A stretch of DNA of 64,000 bases, taken from assembly GCF_000307025.1 (NCBI RefSeq), contig NC_018584.1:2885174-2949173 (forward strand). The letters run 5' to 3'. The notes below the pieces were generated by a model. The model had not been told where the DNA came from. It made no database searches and saw only the letters and a list, made by a program, of their open reading frames with translations. The position numbers were made by a program, and so were the translations under genes. Shown in pieces: positions 17,796 to 26,510 of the stretch. Position 1 is the stretch's first letter. Every line of letters begins with the position of its first letter. This DNA is from Listeria monocytogenes ATCC 19117 (GTDB lineage Bacteria > Bacillota > Bacilli > Lactobacillales > Listeriaceae).

Positions 17796-18152
17796 TCTTT
17801 ACTCATCCTTTCTCATTAGAATTTCAGCTCAAATAAGCCTTATCCTATTTTGAATAAATTTTGGCACATGATTTTGTGCATTTTCAACAACTTACGCTCC
17901 GCTTTGACCAAAGCAATTAAATTGTTAGTATTTTGAAGGTTATCCATAGACTTATTAACATATCCACAGAAAAACCATTAATAAAAATTCATCCATACCA
18001 TTTTAACTTATCCACATGTGAATAACAATAGTTTTATCCTTACTAGTTAAGAAAACTTAAATTTTCTCGTTAAAGCTTTAACTTATCCTTCCACTTCCTT
18101 GGCTTTAACTCAATTCTTTTTATCTATACTAAAGTTAAAAGGAGGAGAAAAA
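17796..18152. other. Non-coding region between mnmE and the DacA-like gene, with DnaA boxes
   Basis: AT-rich region between divergent genes. TTATCCACA (18008-18016) abuts TGTGAATAA (18017-18025, reverse-strand TTATTCACA), giving two perfect-class DnaA boxes head to head. Near matches are TTATCCATA (17940-17948) and ATATCCACA (17960-17968). No tRNA or conserved riboswitch element is seen. Such boxes could regulate mnmE-mnmG or titrate DnaA; they do not by themselves show an origin. Confidence 0.7.
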
Positions 18153-18971
18153 ATGAAAATACATAAACTAACTTGGGTGCTATTAATGGGGCTACTACTG
18201 CTCTCATCCTGTTCCACGAAGCAACCAAACCTATATTTGTCAGCAAATGCCGCCGCGGTTTATTCAGTCGAAAATGGTGAACCGTTATATGAAGAAAACG
18301 CTGATAAAGTAATGCCGATTGCCAGTTTGACCAAATTAATGACAGCTTTTTTAGTTTTAGAGGCTGTGGATAACAATGAATTATCGTGGGATGAAAAGCT
18401 TGATCTTGTTCGATTGGATGATCCTTCCGCGGTTTCCCTTTACGCGATTACACAAAAGAGAACGTGGTCCGTCAGAGATTTATACAGCGCGATGCTCACT
18501 ATGTCTGCAAATGATGCCGCGGAAACACTGGGAGATCGTTTAGACGGAGCTAATTTTCCCAAAGAAATGAATAACCAGGCTAAAAAATTAGGTATGTCGA
18601 GTAAGACTACATTTGTCAGTGCTAGCGGACTTGATGTTGACGGAAAATCCGCTGTTTCTACCACAAAGGATTTATTTTTGCTATCATCTAAATTAATTTC
18701 CACTCATCCTGAAGTGTTAGAGACAACATCCAAATCTAGTGTCACCACTGACAAAGGCGCCAAACTTGAATCCACCAATGACTCACTCGGTTCGATTCAA
18801 GGCTTAGATGGACTAAAAACTGGATTTACAGATGAAGCAGGCTATTGCTTTATTGGAACAGCTGAACGTGGAGGAAAACGTGTGATTTCGATTGTCCTAG
18901 ATGCGGGAACTGCGGAAAAACGATTTAAAGATACAGAGAAGCTGATGGAGGTTGGATTTAAAGAAAATTAA
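18153..18971 (+). CDS. D-alanyl-D-alanine carboxypeptidase (DacA-like lipoprotein)
   Basis: A 272-residue serine peptidase S11. The signal sequence ends in the lipobox LSSC (Cys about 20), so it is probably a membrane-anchored lipoprotein. Catalytic motifs: SxxK in ASLTK (Ser about 58), SAN in SANDAA and KTG in LKTGFTDEAG. It trims terminal D-Ala from peptidoglycan stem peptides. The ATG at 18153 follows AAAGGAGGAG; the longer in-frame start has no SD and would spoil the signal peptide. It lacks the usual C-terminal amphipathic anchor of PBP5, consistent with lipid anchoring. Confidence 0.9.
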   Translation: MKIHKLTWVLLMGLLLLSSCSTKQPNLYLSANAAAVYSVENGEPLYEENADKVMPIASLTKLMTAFLVLEAVDNNELSWDEKLDLVRLDDPSAVSLYAITQKRTWSVRDLYSAMLTMSANDAAETLGDRLDGANFPKEMNNQAKKLGMSSKTTFVSASGLDVDGKSAVSTTKDLFLLSSKLISTHPEVLETTSKSSVTTDKGAKLESTNDSLGSIQGLDGLKTGFTDEAGYCFIGTAERGGKRVISIVLDAGTAEKRFKDTEKLMEVGFKEN

Positions 18972-18977
18972 CGAATG

Positions 18978-19013
18978 AAAAAGAACCTCTCTTTCGCTGA
19001 GAAGTTCTTTTTA
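18978..19013. terminator. Bidirectional intrinsic terminator
   Basis: AAAAAGAACCTCTC pairs with GAGAAGTTCTTTTT with T runs on both strands, between convergent genes. Confidence 0.85.
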
Positions 19014-19025
19014 AATAGTTCAGCA

Positions 19026-19733
19026 TCAACTCTTTAAAGCGCATAGATACTTTTCCATGTATACATCTTTATTTTTAGAATTATATTGCATAATAAAGCG
19101 TGGATGTTCCAAAGGTATGATTGTATCAAAAAAATGATGCTCCTCATTTATTTTCGATAAAAAATTAAAATTCTCGCCGCTGCCAATGCAGTAACAGACC
19201 GAAGTATCTATCCCGCAATCTATTTGGTTTTGAAGTGATTCTAAAATAATTGGCTTCAGCGCCTCTTGTAGTTTCTTATTCTCATAATAGTTGCAATTAA
19301 CCTCATTGCCTTTTGCATTCATACGAACAATACCAAGCGGGCAGACAAAATTCATATAAAAATCAGTATAAAATGCCTCACAACCGCCGTATTCTGTCAT
19401 AACATCATATAAAAAATCTGAGGAAGACTGGTTTATATAAAATTTATCAATAAAAATACCGGTTTCGTTTTGAAGGTGTTTTGCGTCTTCAAAAGGAACG
19501 CCTGTCACAGCAGAACCTCTCCGCGCGGGAGAACTTCCAAGTATTATCCGGCGCAGTTTAGTATCATTATAGTATTTCTGATAAAATGTGGTCGTTATTT
19601 TTTGCACTAGTTCGCTTTGATCACCAGAATATGGGTTAACGGTGCGATACCCCTCCGGCAAATCAAACGAACTATTCGCAAGCGCCTCATTAAACTGCAA
19701 TATTCGTTTAGCAATAGTTGTATTTTCAGTCAT
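19026..19733 (-). CDS. SMUG2-like uracil-DNA-glycosylase family protein
   Basis: About 235 residues. The segment ILGSSPARRGSAVTGVPFED matches the N-terminal glycosylase motif of the SMUG2 family (DUF4918), and PLEHPRFIMQYN near the C-terminus fits the second (H-P-x-x) motif. Likely removes uracil or a related base from DNA. The ATG at 19733 follows GAGAGGG; the longer start would lie inside the TetR gene. It is downstream of a TetR gene with a 23-base gap. Confidence 0.72.
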   Translation of the reverse strand: MTENTTIAKRILQFNEALANSSFDLPEGYRTVNPYSGDQSELVQKITTTFYQKYYNDTKLRRIILGSSPARRGSAVTGVPFEDAKHLQNETGIFIDKFYINQSSSDFLYDVMTEYGGCEAFYTDFYMNFVCPLGIVRMNAKGNEVNCNYYENKKLQEALKPIILESLQNQIDCGIDTSVCYCIGSGENFNFLSKINEEHHFFDTIIPLEHPRFIMQYNSKNKDVYMEKYLCALKS

Positions 19734-19756
19734 GTAAATTAGCCCTCTCTTTATTT

Positions 19757-20284
19757 TTATTTCACAATCTGCCAAACATCCTCAAATAACTCCGCATAAC
19801 CCGCTTGTTCCCACCTGCTTGCAAAATAAGGATTATGAAAATAAGTGAACGCCGTAATAATCGCGTTTCCTTGGTTCGTTCGACCGCTCACTTCTTCGGC
19901 TTTTTGTGCTAAATGGGCTACGTGGTTTTTCACTAATTCTTCATTTTGTTCAATATAATCCGTATAAAGTAAAAACATTTTTCGGTCGGTTTTGTATCGT
20001 TTTTTCTTAGTATCGGCCAAGAGCCAAAGCCAGTCGTGAAGCGCATCATCTGGTGTTTGCCCTGCGTCCTGTGTCCAATCGAAAATCTCCCGCGAAGTTT
20101 CCTCTAACCAACGTAGCGCCAATTTTTGAAATAAATCCTCTTTATTTCGATAATGCTTATAAAGTGCCGCATGTGTGACGTTCAAATTACCCGCAATATC
20201 ATACAGCGTCGTTTTTTCCATGCCTTTTTCGTAAATGATTTTCTCTGCCATATTTAAAATAATTTCTTGTGATAGTCTCGCCAT
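19757..20284 (-). CDS. TetR-family regulator
   Basis: 175 residues with an N-terminal TetR HTH (TTLYDIAGNLNVTHAALYKHYRNKEDLF) and a variable ligand-binding C-terminal domain. The start at the ATG at 20284 follows GAGGGG. It is divergent from an SDR gene; the shared intergenic region has two identical-geometry operators. It probably represses the SDR gene and itself. Confidence 0.88.
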   Translation of the reverse strand: MARLSQEIILNMAEKIIYEKGMEKTTLYDIAGNLNVTHAALYKHYRNKEDLFQKLALRWLEETSREIFDWTQDAGQTPDDALHDWLWLLADTKKKRYKTDRKMFLLYTDYIEQNEELVKNHVAHLAQKAEEVSGRTNQGNAIITAFTYFHNPYFASRWEQAGYAELFEDVWQIVK

Positions 20285-20339
20285 TTTAACCCCTCGATTC
20301 AACTCATTCTTTGCTTTTTATTATACAGGAAAACAGAAA

Positions 20340-20415
20340 AGTTACAAATCCTTGACAAAGTAACTAAAAGGAGTATACTTCCAACTATAAAGTTACTAAA
20401 ATTAAAAAAAGTAAC
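20340..20415. promoter_or_regulatory. SDR promoter with two TetR-type operators
   Basis: Two GTTAC-N14-GTAAC elements at 20341-20364 and 20392-20415, centres 51 bp apart. The plus-strand promoter TTGACA (20353-20358), 16 bases, TATACT (20375-20380) has its -35 inside the first operator; the second lies about 10 bases downstream of the -10. Confidence 0.7.
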
Positions 20416-20444
20416 CATTTTGAATTTAAAGGAGCGAATAGATT

Positions 20445-21176
20445 ATGACAAATAAACGTGTTGCATTTATTTTAGGGGGTTCTGGCGGTATTGGTAAGGC
20501 CGTCGTCAACAAATTGGTCGAACAAAATTTTGCTGTTGTGGTTCATTATTCGGGTAATAAGGCTAAAGCCGAGGCGCTTGTTGAAAACATTGTGAAGTCT
20601 GGTGGAGAAGCGATTAGTGTTGGCGGCGATGTTGCTGACGAGGCGCAGATGATTCGTGCATTTGATTTCATTGAAAGCCAGTTTGGTGGAATTGATGTTG
20701 TCGTTAACACGGCAGGTATTATGAAATTAAGTCCGATTGCTACTTTGGATATGGATGAATTTGACCTGATTCAGCGAACCAATGTCCGGGGCACTTTTGT
20801 CGTTTCCAAGCAAGCTGCCCTCAGAGTTCGAGATGGCGGCGCGATTATCAATTTCTCCACTTCGGTAACGCGAAGCAGTTTTCCGACTTACGGGGCCTAC
20901 GTTGCTAGTAAGGCCGGGGTTGAGTCGCTCACATTAATTCTGGCGCGCGAGCTTCGTGGGAAAGATATAACCGTTAATGCAGTAGCACCTGGCCCGACCG
21001 CCACTCCGTTATTTTTGACTGGAAAAGACGATAAAACAATTGACAACTTAGCAAAAGCCACACCTTTAGAACGCCTAGGACAACCTGAAGATATCGCAGA
21101 AACCGTAGCATTTTTAGCCGGACCTGCACGCTGGGTGAATGGTCAAGTCATTTTCACCAATGGAGGATTAGCTTAA
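20445..21176 (+). CDS. Short-chain dehydrogenase/reductase (FabG-like)
   Basis: A 243-residue SDR. It has the NAD(P)-binding GGSGGIGKAV, NTAG motif and catalytic Ser in INFSTS with YxxxK in YGAYVASKAG. It is a single-domain classical SDR ending in GQVIFTNGGLA. The substrate is unknown. It is controlled by the divergent TetR, so it is more likely a specialised or stress enzyme than the housekeeping FabG. Confidence 0.9.
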   Translation: MTNKRVAFILGGSGGIGKAVVNKLVEQNFAVVVHYSGNKAKAEALVENIVKSGGEAISVGGDVADEAQMIRAFDFIESQFGGIDVVVNTAGIMKLSPIATLDMDEFDLIQRTNVRGTFVVSKQAALRVRDGGAIINFSTSVTRSSFPTYGAYVASKAGVESLTLILARELRGKDITVNAVAPGPTATPLFLTGKDDKTIDNLAKATPLERLGQPEDIAETVAFLAGPARWVNGQVIFTNGGLA

Positions 21177-21180
21177 TTAA

Positions 21181-21219
21181 AAAAGGAGGAAAACAGAGCT
21201 ATCTGGTTTTCCTCCTTTT
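21181..21219. terminator. Bidirectional intrinsic terminator
   Basis: AAAAGGAGGAAAAC pairs with GTTTTCCTCCTTTT between the convergent SDR and MFS genes. Confidence 0.9.
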
Positions 21220-21222
21220 ATT

Positions 21223-22416
21223 TTATTGGTCTTTTTTAATCGCTAAAACAATCAATCCCGATGCTAATAAAGTTAACGCCAAGAACAGAAAAGCCGATTG
21301 ATAAGAGTTAGTCGCGTTTACCAAATCCCCTATAATCATCGGTGCAAAAAAGCCACCTAAAACTCCGCCCGAGTTTATAGCCGCGTATTTTGTTGCAATG
21401 TGGCTCTGCTGAAACAACTTGTGCGGCAATCCCATTAGCGTTGTAAAGGCCATGATTAGGAATATATTACATAAACACAAGCAAATAACCGATAGCGCTA
21501 ATTGTTCAAATAAATACACCCCGTATACCGCGAACGCTCCAAGCACACAAAATGCGAAAATAATAATCGGCTCTTTTCCTTTGAAAAAACGACTAATGAA
21601 ATAGCCACCGACAACTCCTGCAATTAAAATACAAAGGCCAGCTAAAGAGCTAATATAGCTCACTTCGCTAATAGAAATCCCTCTAACCTCATTCAAATAA
21701 GAAGCAAGCCAACTTGTTAAACCGTAGTTCGCTGCATTTATAAAAAGCGCTGATAGCAAAAGAATCCAAAGCTGTTTATCTTTCAAAAGTTCTGAGAAAG
21801 GTACTTTGATTTTTTCTTTTTGAGCATTTAGGTCTATTTTCGGCGCTTTAGGTACGACAATTAAAATCAGAAAGCCAATCAAAATCACCGCAATACCAAT
21901 CCAGTAATATGTATTGCGCCAACCCACTGATAGCAACAGTTGCGCGATTAACAATGGCCCAATAAATGCCGCAAAACCAGAGGAAGCGAGCATTGCGGAC
22001 TGAGCAAAACCTCGCTTGTTCAACGGAATATGAAGTGAAATATAATTGCTGACAGACGGGGGATAACCCGCGTGTCCAAGTGCTCCGGATAAGAAACGAA
22101 TAACAACCAAAAACAACAAGGAATAGCCAAAGCCAAAAATAACAAGAAATAGCCCGACAATAATAATTGATACCGCAAGAACTGGTCGTGCGCCAATCCG
22201 ATTGTTTAAATACCCCATTGGAATTTGAAAAAGTGTGTAACCAAGAAAGAAGGCACTTAAAATCAACCCCTTTTGACTTGGATCAAATCCTAAATCCTGA
22301 GAAACAGTCACAAGCGAAATTCCAATAGTATATTTATCCACGTATACACTAGTGTAGCCTATAAATAGAACAAGTAACACCATTAACGAATGCTTTTCTC
22401 CTTTTACCTGATTCAT
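21223..22416 (-). CDS. MFS transporter (12-TM, anion/cation-symporter type)
   Basis: A 397-residue MFS protein with about 12 hydrophobic segments and the early motif GYLNNRIGARPVL between TM2 and TM3. It resembles the ACS/hexuronate-type subfamily. It lies after a terminator that follows the M20 peptidase gene, so it may be a read-through member of that operon. The natural substrate, perhaps an acyl amino acid or its hydrolysis product, is inferred from the neighbours. Confidence 0.8.
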   Translation of the reverse strand: MNQVKGEKHSLMVLLVLFIGYTSVYVDKYTIGISLVTVSQDLGFDPSQKGLILSAFFLGYTLFQIPMGYLNNRIGARPVLAVSIIIVGLFLVIFGFGYSLLFLVVIRFLSGALGHAGYPPSVSNYISLHIPLNKRGFAQSAMLASSGFAAFIGPLLIAQLLLSVGWRNTYYWIGIAVILIGFLILIVVPKAPKIDLNAQKEKIKVPFSELLKDKQLWILLLSALFINAANYGLTSWLASYLNEVRGISISEVSYISSLAGLCILIAGVVGGYFISRFFKGKEPIIIFAFCVLGAFAVYGVYLFEQLALSVICLCLCNIFLIMAFTTLMGLPHKLFQQSHIATKYAAINSGGVLGGFFAPMIIGDLVNATNSYQSAFLFLALTLLASGLIVLAIKKDQ

Positions 22417-22453
22417 TTGAATTCACTCCACTCTTCTATAGTCCCGCCAATTG

Positions 22454-22497
22454 CAAAAGAGCATAACCAGATTCTTTTTCTGACTATGCTCTTTTCA
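22454..22497 (-). terminator. Intrinsic terminator after M20 gene 1
   Basis: AAAAGAGCATA and TATGCTCTTTT form the stem around a roughly 20-base loop, with a minus-strand T tail. Confidence 0.75.
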
Positions 22498-22503
22498 AAG
22501 CTA

Positions 22504-23694
22504 TTATCCATTTAATTTATAATAATCTAAAACCACGTCCGCCACCGATTTGGCAGCAACTAACAACGCATCTTCATCTATATCAAATTTTGGATGATGA
22601 TTAAAATAAGCATTCGAAGTATTTTTCGGTTTCGCGCCAATATAGAAGAAGACTCCAGGAATTTTTTGTAAATAATAAGCAAAATCCTCTGATCCGGAAA
22701 GCATGTCGTATTCAGAAATGCCCGTTAAGTACTCGCCAACACCTTTTTGCAAACTTGCAACTACTTGTTCTGTTACAGCTGGATCGTTGTAAAGTGGTGG
22801 GTAGTCGTTCGTGTACGTTAGTTCCAACGTTACACCAAACATCGCTTCCATACCAGCAACAATGCGGTGGATTTCTGCATCCATTTTATCACGGTTTTCA
22901 GTATTCATATAACGCACATCGCCTTCTAGCTCCACTGCATCTTTAATAACGTTAAAACTACCTTTACCATCGAAAGAACCAATCGTTATAACGCCCGTAT
23001 CAAATGGGTTCAAACGGCGGCTCACCACTGTTTGAATGGCCGTCACAAAATAAGCACCCGCGACAATCGCATCATTCGCCATATGTGGAGACGAACCATG
23101 CCCGCCAACACCTTGAATTTTAAGTTTAAAATAAGTGCGACCAGCCATCGCGAAGCCACTATGATAATAAACTTGGCCGCTTTCACCAAATGGAAATACG
23201 TGAATACCAAAAATTTGATCCACATCATCTAAAATACCAGATTCGACAACACTTTTCGCTCCGCCGGGTGGTGTTTCTTCGGCATGTTGATGAACAATTT
23301 TTATCGTTCCAGGGATGTTTTCTTTTAGTTGGATTAAACAATCTGCCAAAACGAGTAAATAAGCAGTATGTCCGTCATGACCACATGCATGCATTACGCC
23401 AGGTTTTTTAGATTTAAATGGTAATTCCGTTTGTTCTTCAATGGGAAGAGCATCAAAATCGGCACGTAACGCAATCGTTTTCCCCGGTTTCCCGCCTTTA
23501 ATCGTTACAACAACCGCATGACCATTTCCCACTTCGGTTGCCACTTCTACGTCTTTTCCTTTATAAAAATCTTGGATGAACTTTGCGGTTTCTGCTTCAT
23601 GGAACGATAATTCAGGATGTTCGTGCAAATGACGTCTAATCTGAGTGATTTCATCTTTTCGTTCCTGAAGCATATTCATTAACTTGGTACGCAT
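22504..23694 (-). CDS. M20D amidohydrolase (N-acyl-L-amino-acid hydrolase type), copy 1
   Basis: A 396-residue M20D metallopeptidase. Metal-ligand motifs are MHACGHDGHTAYL, HQHAEETPPGGAKS and IFGIHVFPFG; the C-terminal SEDFAYY carries another ligand. Family members hydrolyse N-acyl amino acids, hippurate or similar amides. It is closely similar to the second M20 gene on the other side of the MFS gene. Single-domain cytosolic enzyme; the dimerisation lid is present. Confidence 0.9.
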   Translation of the reverse strand: MRTKLMNMLQERKDEITQIRRHLHEHPELSFHEAETAKFIQDFYKGKDVEVATEVGNGHAVVVTIKGGKPGKTIALRADFDALPIEEQTELPFKSKKPGVMHACGHDGHTAYLLVLADCLIQLKENIPGTIKIVHQHAEETPPGGAKSVVESGILDDVDQIFGIHVFPFGESGQVYYHSGFAMAGRTYFKLKIQGVGGHGSSPHMANDAIVAGAYFVTAIQTVVSRRLNPFDTGVITIGSFDGKGSFNVIKDAVELEGDVRYMNTENRDKMDAEIHRIVAGMEAMFGVTLELTYTNDYPPLYNDPAVTEQVVASLQKGVGEYLTGISEYDMLSGSEDFAYYLQKIPGVFFYIGAKPKNTSNAYFNHHPKFDIDEDALLVAAKSVADVVLDYYKLNG

Positions 23695-23709
23695 GATAAA
23701 TCCAACCTC

Positions 23710-25110
23710 CTATTCTTTTGCGGCTTTTAATTCGAGCGCTTTTTTCGCAGACGGTGTTGTTATAGCAACGGAAATAAGTGACACGACACAAAAACCGACG
23801 TTAGTTAAAAGCCCCACCATTGCGGCTAAATCAATATTTCCAGAAAGTGCAATCACACCATAAATCGTAGCAGAAATTGCCACACCGAATGAGCCACCTA
23901 ACGAACTTGCCATTTTGTAAATACCTGATGCTACTCCGACTTTATCTTCTGGAGCATTAGAGATAGCTGTATCTGTGGAAGGAGTTGCATACATACCAAG
24001 TCCAATCCCGAATAAAGCAAAACCGATAAACACAAGCACCGTATAAAGGGTTCCTGGAATAAAAGTGAGCGCCATTAAAGCAATACCAACAGCCGTAATA
24101 CCAGAGCCTAAAATCATTGGTTTACGCGCGCCAACTCGTTGAAGAATTTTTTCACCAATACGAATCATTCCAAGCACACAGACAAGGTAACCGATAGAAA
24201 GTAAACCGGATTGGAATGCTGTAAAACCGCGACCAATTTGCACATAAGTATTTGCAACAACTAGTGTTCCAGCAGCTGCATTTAACAAGAAGTTGGAAAG
24301 TGTCGCACCAGTATAAGCTTTATTTTTAAATAACGAGAAATCAATAAATCCGTTCGCTTGTCGTAATTCCACTCGGAAAAATAATCCCGCAGAAATAAGG
24401 AAAACAACGAGCATTGTAATAGTAATTGGGCTTGTCCAGCCAAATGTAGCCCCACGAGTAATGATAAGGTTCAAACAAACCATTGCGATAACAAAAAGAA
24501 CAAGACCAAATGAATCAAATTTTGCTTTTGTATTTTGAACGACTTTACTTTCTGGAGTACCTTTAATAAGTAGCATTCCAAGCAGTGCGAATACGATGGA
24601 AATAATGAAAATCCAGCGCCAGCCCATGTATGTTGCGATAGCTCCACCTGCGAATGAACAAATACCTGATCCACCCCATGAGCCAATCGACCAGTAACTA
24701 AGCGCTCTTTGTCTATCAGCCCCTTCAAAATAAGTTTTCATTAAGGCCAGGGTTGCTGGCATAATACAAGCAGCTGAAAGCCCTTGAATAATACGGCCGA
24801 TAATAAGTAACGTCGCCCCTTGAGTGACAACAAGTAACAGTGAACCGATGATACTAAGAATAAGTCCGATATAAGTTAATTTCACGCGACCAAATTTGTC
24901 AGCCATACCGCCCGCTACAACGATAAAAATACCTGAAAATAGCGCGGTTAAACTGATGGCAATACTAAGTAAATCAGAGGAAATTCCAAGGTCAGATTGC
25001 ACGGCCGGAACGATATTCACCATTGATTGTGCGAAAAGCCAAAACGTGATAACCCCGAAAACAATCCCAACAATAAGTTTATTTGTACCTTTATACGCTG
25101 TTGAAGTCAT
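23710..25110 (-). CDS. MFS transporter (DHA2-type, 14-TM)
   Basis: A 466-residue protein with about 14 hydrophobic segments and motif GGMADKFGRVKLTYIG between TM2 and TM3. It is sandwiched between two M20 amidohydrolase genes. Its ATG overlaps the upstream stop codon by one base (TAATG), so translation is coupled. DHA2 members are mostly drug exporters, yet the context suggests transport of an acylated amino acid or its product. Confidence 0.85.
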   Translation of the reverse strand: MTSTAYKGTNKLIVGIVFGVITFWLFAQSMVNIVPAVQSDLGISSDLLSIAISLTALFSGIFIVVAGGMADKFGRVKLTYIGLILSIIGSLLLVVTQGATLLIIGRIIQGLSAACIMPATLALMKTYFEGADRQRALSYWSIGSWGGSGICSFAGGAIATYMGWRWIFIISIVFALLGMLLIKGTPESKVVQNTKAKFDSFGLVLFVIAMVCLNLIITRGATFGWTSPITITMLVVFLISAGLFFRVELRQANGFIDFSLFKNKAYTGATLSNFLLNAAAGTLVVANTYVQIGRGFTAFQSGLLSIGYLVCVLGMIRIGEKILQRVGARKPMILGSGITAVGIALMALTFIPGTLYTVLVFIGFALFGIGLGMYATPSTDTAISNAPEDKVGVASGIYKMASSLGGSFGVAISATIYGVIALSGNIDLAAMVGLLTNVGFCVVSLISVAITTPSAKKALELKAAKE

Positions 25111-26297
25111 TAGTTATTCTCTCCTTTTAAGTAATCTACAACACAAGCTCCCATGGCTTTTGATGCAATTAATAATGAATCTTCATTGATGTCAAATTTT
25201 GGATGATGATGCGGATAAAAATGCCCATCTGCCGGCATCGCTCCCACATAGAAAAATGAGCTCGGACGTTCTTTTGCATAATAAGCAAAGTCTTCTGATG
25301 GTGGTTGCGGTTCACAGCGCACAACATCTGTAATTTCTGGAATTTTCGCCCCTTTAATAGATTTAACAACAAAATCAGTCAAAGCTTCGTCATTATTTAA
25401 AACAGGATAATCATTTTTGTAATCAAGTTCACAAGTAACGCCAAACATTGCCTCTATTCCGCTAACGATACGGGTAATTTCTTTTTGAATAATGTTGCGT
25501 GCCTCTTCAGACATAGAGCGCACATCGCCTTCAAGCTCAACCGCATCCTTGATGACATTAAAGCTACCTTTTCCATCAAAAGAACCAATTGTAATCGAAC
25601 CAACATCAAATGGATTTAAACGACGACTAATCACCGTTTGAACAGCTACTACAAATTCACTTGCTGCAACAATAGCATCATTCGCTAAATGCGGAGATGA
25701 GCCATGTCCACCTTGACCTTGTACTTTAAGTTTGAAATAAGAGCGACCAGTTTGAATTGCACCCTCACGGTAGAAAACTTCACCCGTTTTCATCGTAGAC
25801 ATCACATGAATCCCAAGGACATTATCAACACCATCCAGCGCCCCGTCTTGAATCATTTGAATCGCGCCACCAGGAGGAGTTTCTTCCGCATGCTGATGTA
25901 AAATAACTATTTTCCCGGTTAATTCTTGTTTCATTTCAATAAGTGTTTCGCCCAAAATAAGCATGTAAGCTGTATGTCCATCGTGACCACAAGCGTGCAT
26001 TACACCAGGGTTTTTAGATGCAAAAGCTAGACCAGTTTCTTCCGTTATCGGCAGTGCATCAAAATCTGCACGAATCGCAAGTGTCTTGCCCGGCTTGCCT
26101 GTATCAATCGTTACTACAACGCCATTCCCACCAACATGCGTCCGCACATCGCAGTCCATTTCTTTATAAAAATCCGCAATATACTTCGCCGTATTTTCCT
26201 CTTGAAAAGAAAGTTCAGGGTGTTCATGTAAGTAACGACGAATTTCTATCATGCGATCTCGTTTTTCGTCTAGTTTTTGAAATAACTTCTCTTTCAT
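25110..26297 (-). CDS. M20D amidohydrolase, copy 2
   Basis: A 395-residue paralogue of the enzyme at 22504 with the same metal motifs (MHACGHDGHTAYM, HQHAEETPPGGAIQ, SEDFAYY). The start is set at the ATG at 26297 after GGAGG; the longer in-frame start has no support. First gene of the operon. A minus-strand TATAAT (26366-26361) upstream is a candidate -10, with no clear -35. Confidence 0.9.
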   Translation of the reverse strand: MKEKLFQKLDEKRDRMIEIRRYLHEHPELSFQEENTAKYIADFYKEMDCDVRTHVGGNGVVVTIDTGKPGKTLAIRADFDALPITEETGLAFASKNPGVMHACGHDGHTAYMLILGETLIEMKQELTGKIVILHQHAEETPPGGAIQMIQDGALDGVDNVLGIHVMSTMKTGEVFYREGAIQTGRSYFKLKVQGQGGHGSSPHLANDAIVAASEFVVAVQTVISRRLNPFDVGSITIGSFDGKGSFNVIKDAVELEGDVRSMSEEARNIIQKEITRIVSGIEAMFGVTCELDYKNDYPVLNNDEALTDFVVKSIKGAKIPEITDVVRCEPQPPSEDFAYYAKERPSSFFYVGAMPADGHFYPHHHPKFDINEDSLLIASKAMGACVVDYLKGENN

Positions 26298-26473
26298 TGT
26301 CCAAACCTCCATTTTTAATACTTCCGCTGGCCAGAACTTCCGTATTTTCACTACAACTTAATTATAAAAAAAACCAAGCGAAAAGAAGTTTACTTTTTTG
26401 CTTAGTTTTAGCTTGAAATTTTCTTCTTTTGTAAATTACTCAAACCAATGTCAAAAATCCGGTGCTGAAGTCA

Positions 26474-26510
26474 CAAAAAAAGCTCAACTGCTAGAGTTGA
26501 ACTTTTTAAA
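26474..26510 (-). terminator. Intrinsic terminator of the AraC-GH39 gene
   Basis: AAAGTTCAACTCT pairs with AGTTGAGCTTT and is followed by a T run. It overlaps the stop codon of the gene. Confidence 0.85.

Noticed and set aside
17796-18152. A replication origin at the DnaA-box cluster
   Set aside because: Only two full boxes and two near matches, no dnaA or dnaN nearby and no clear unwinding repeats. Kept as a DnaA-binding region only.
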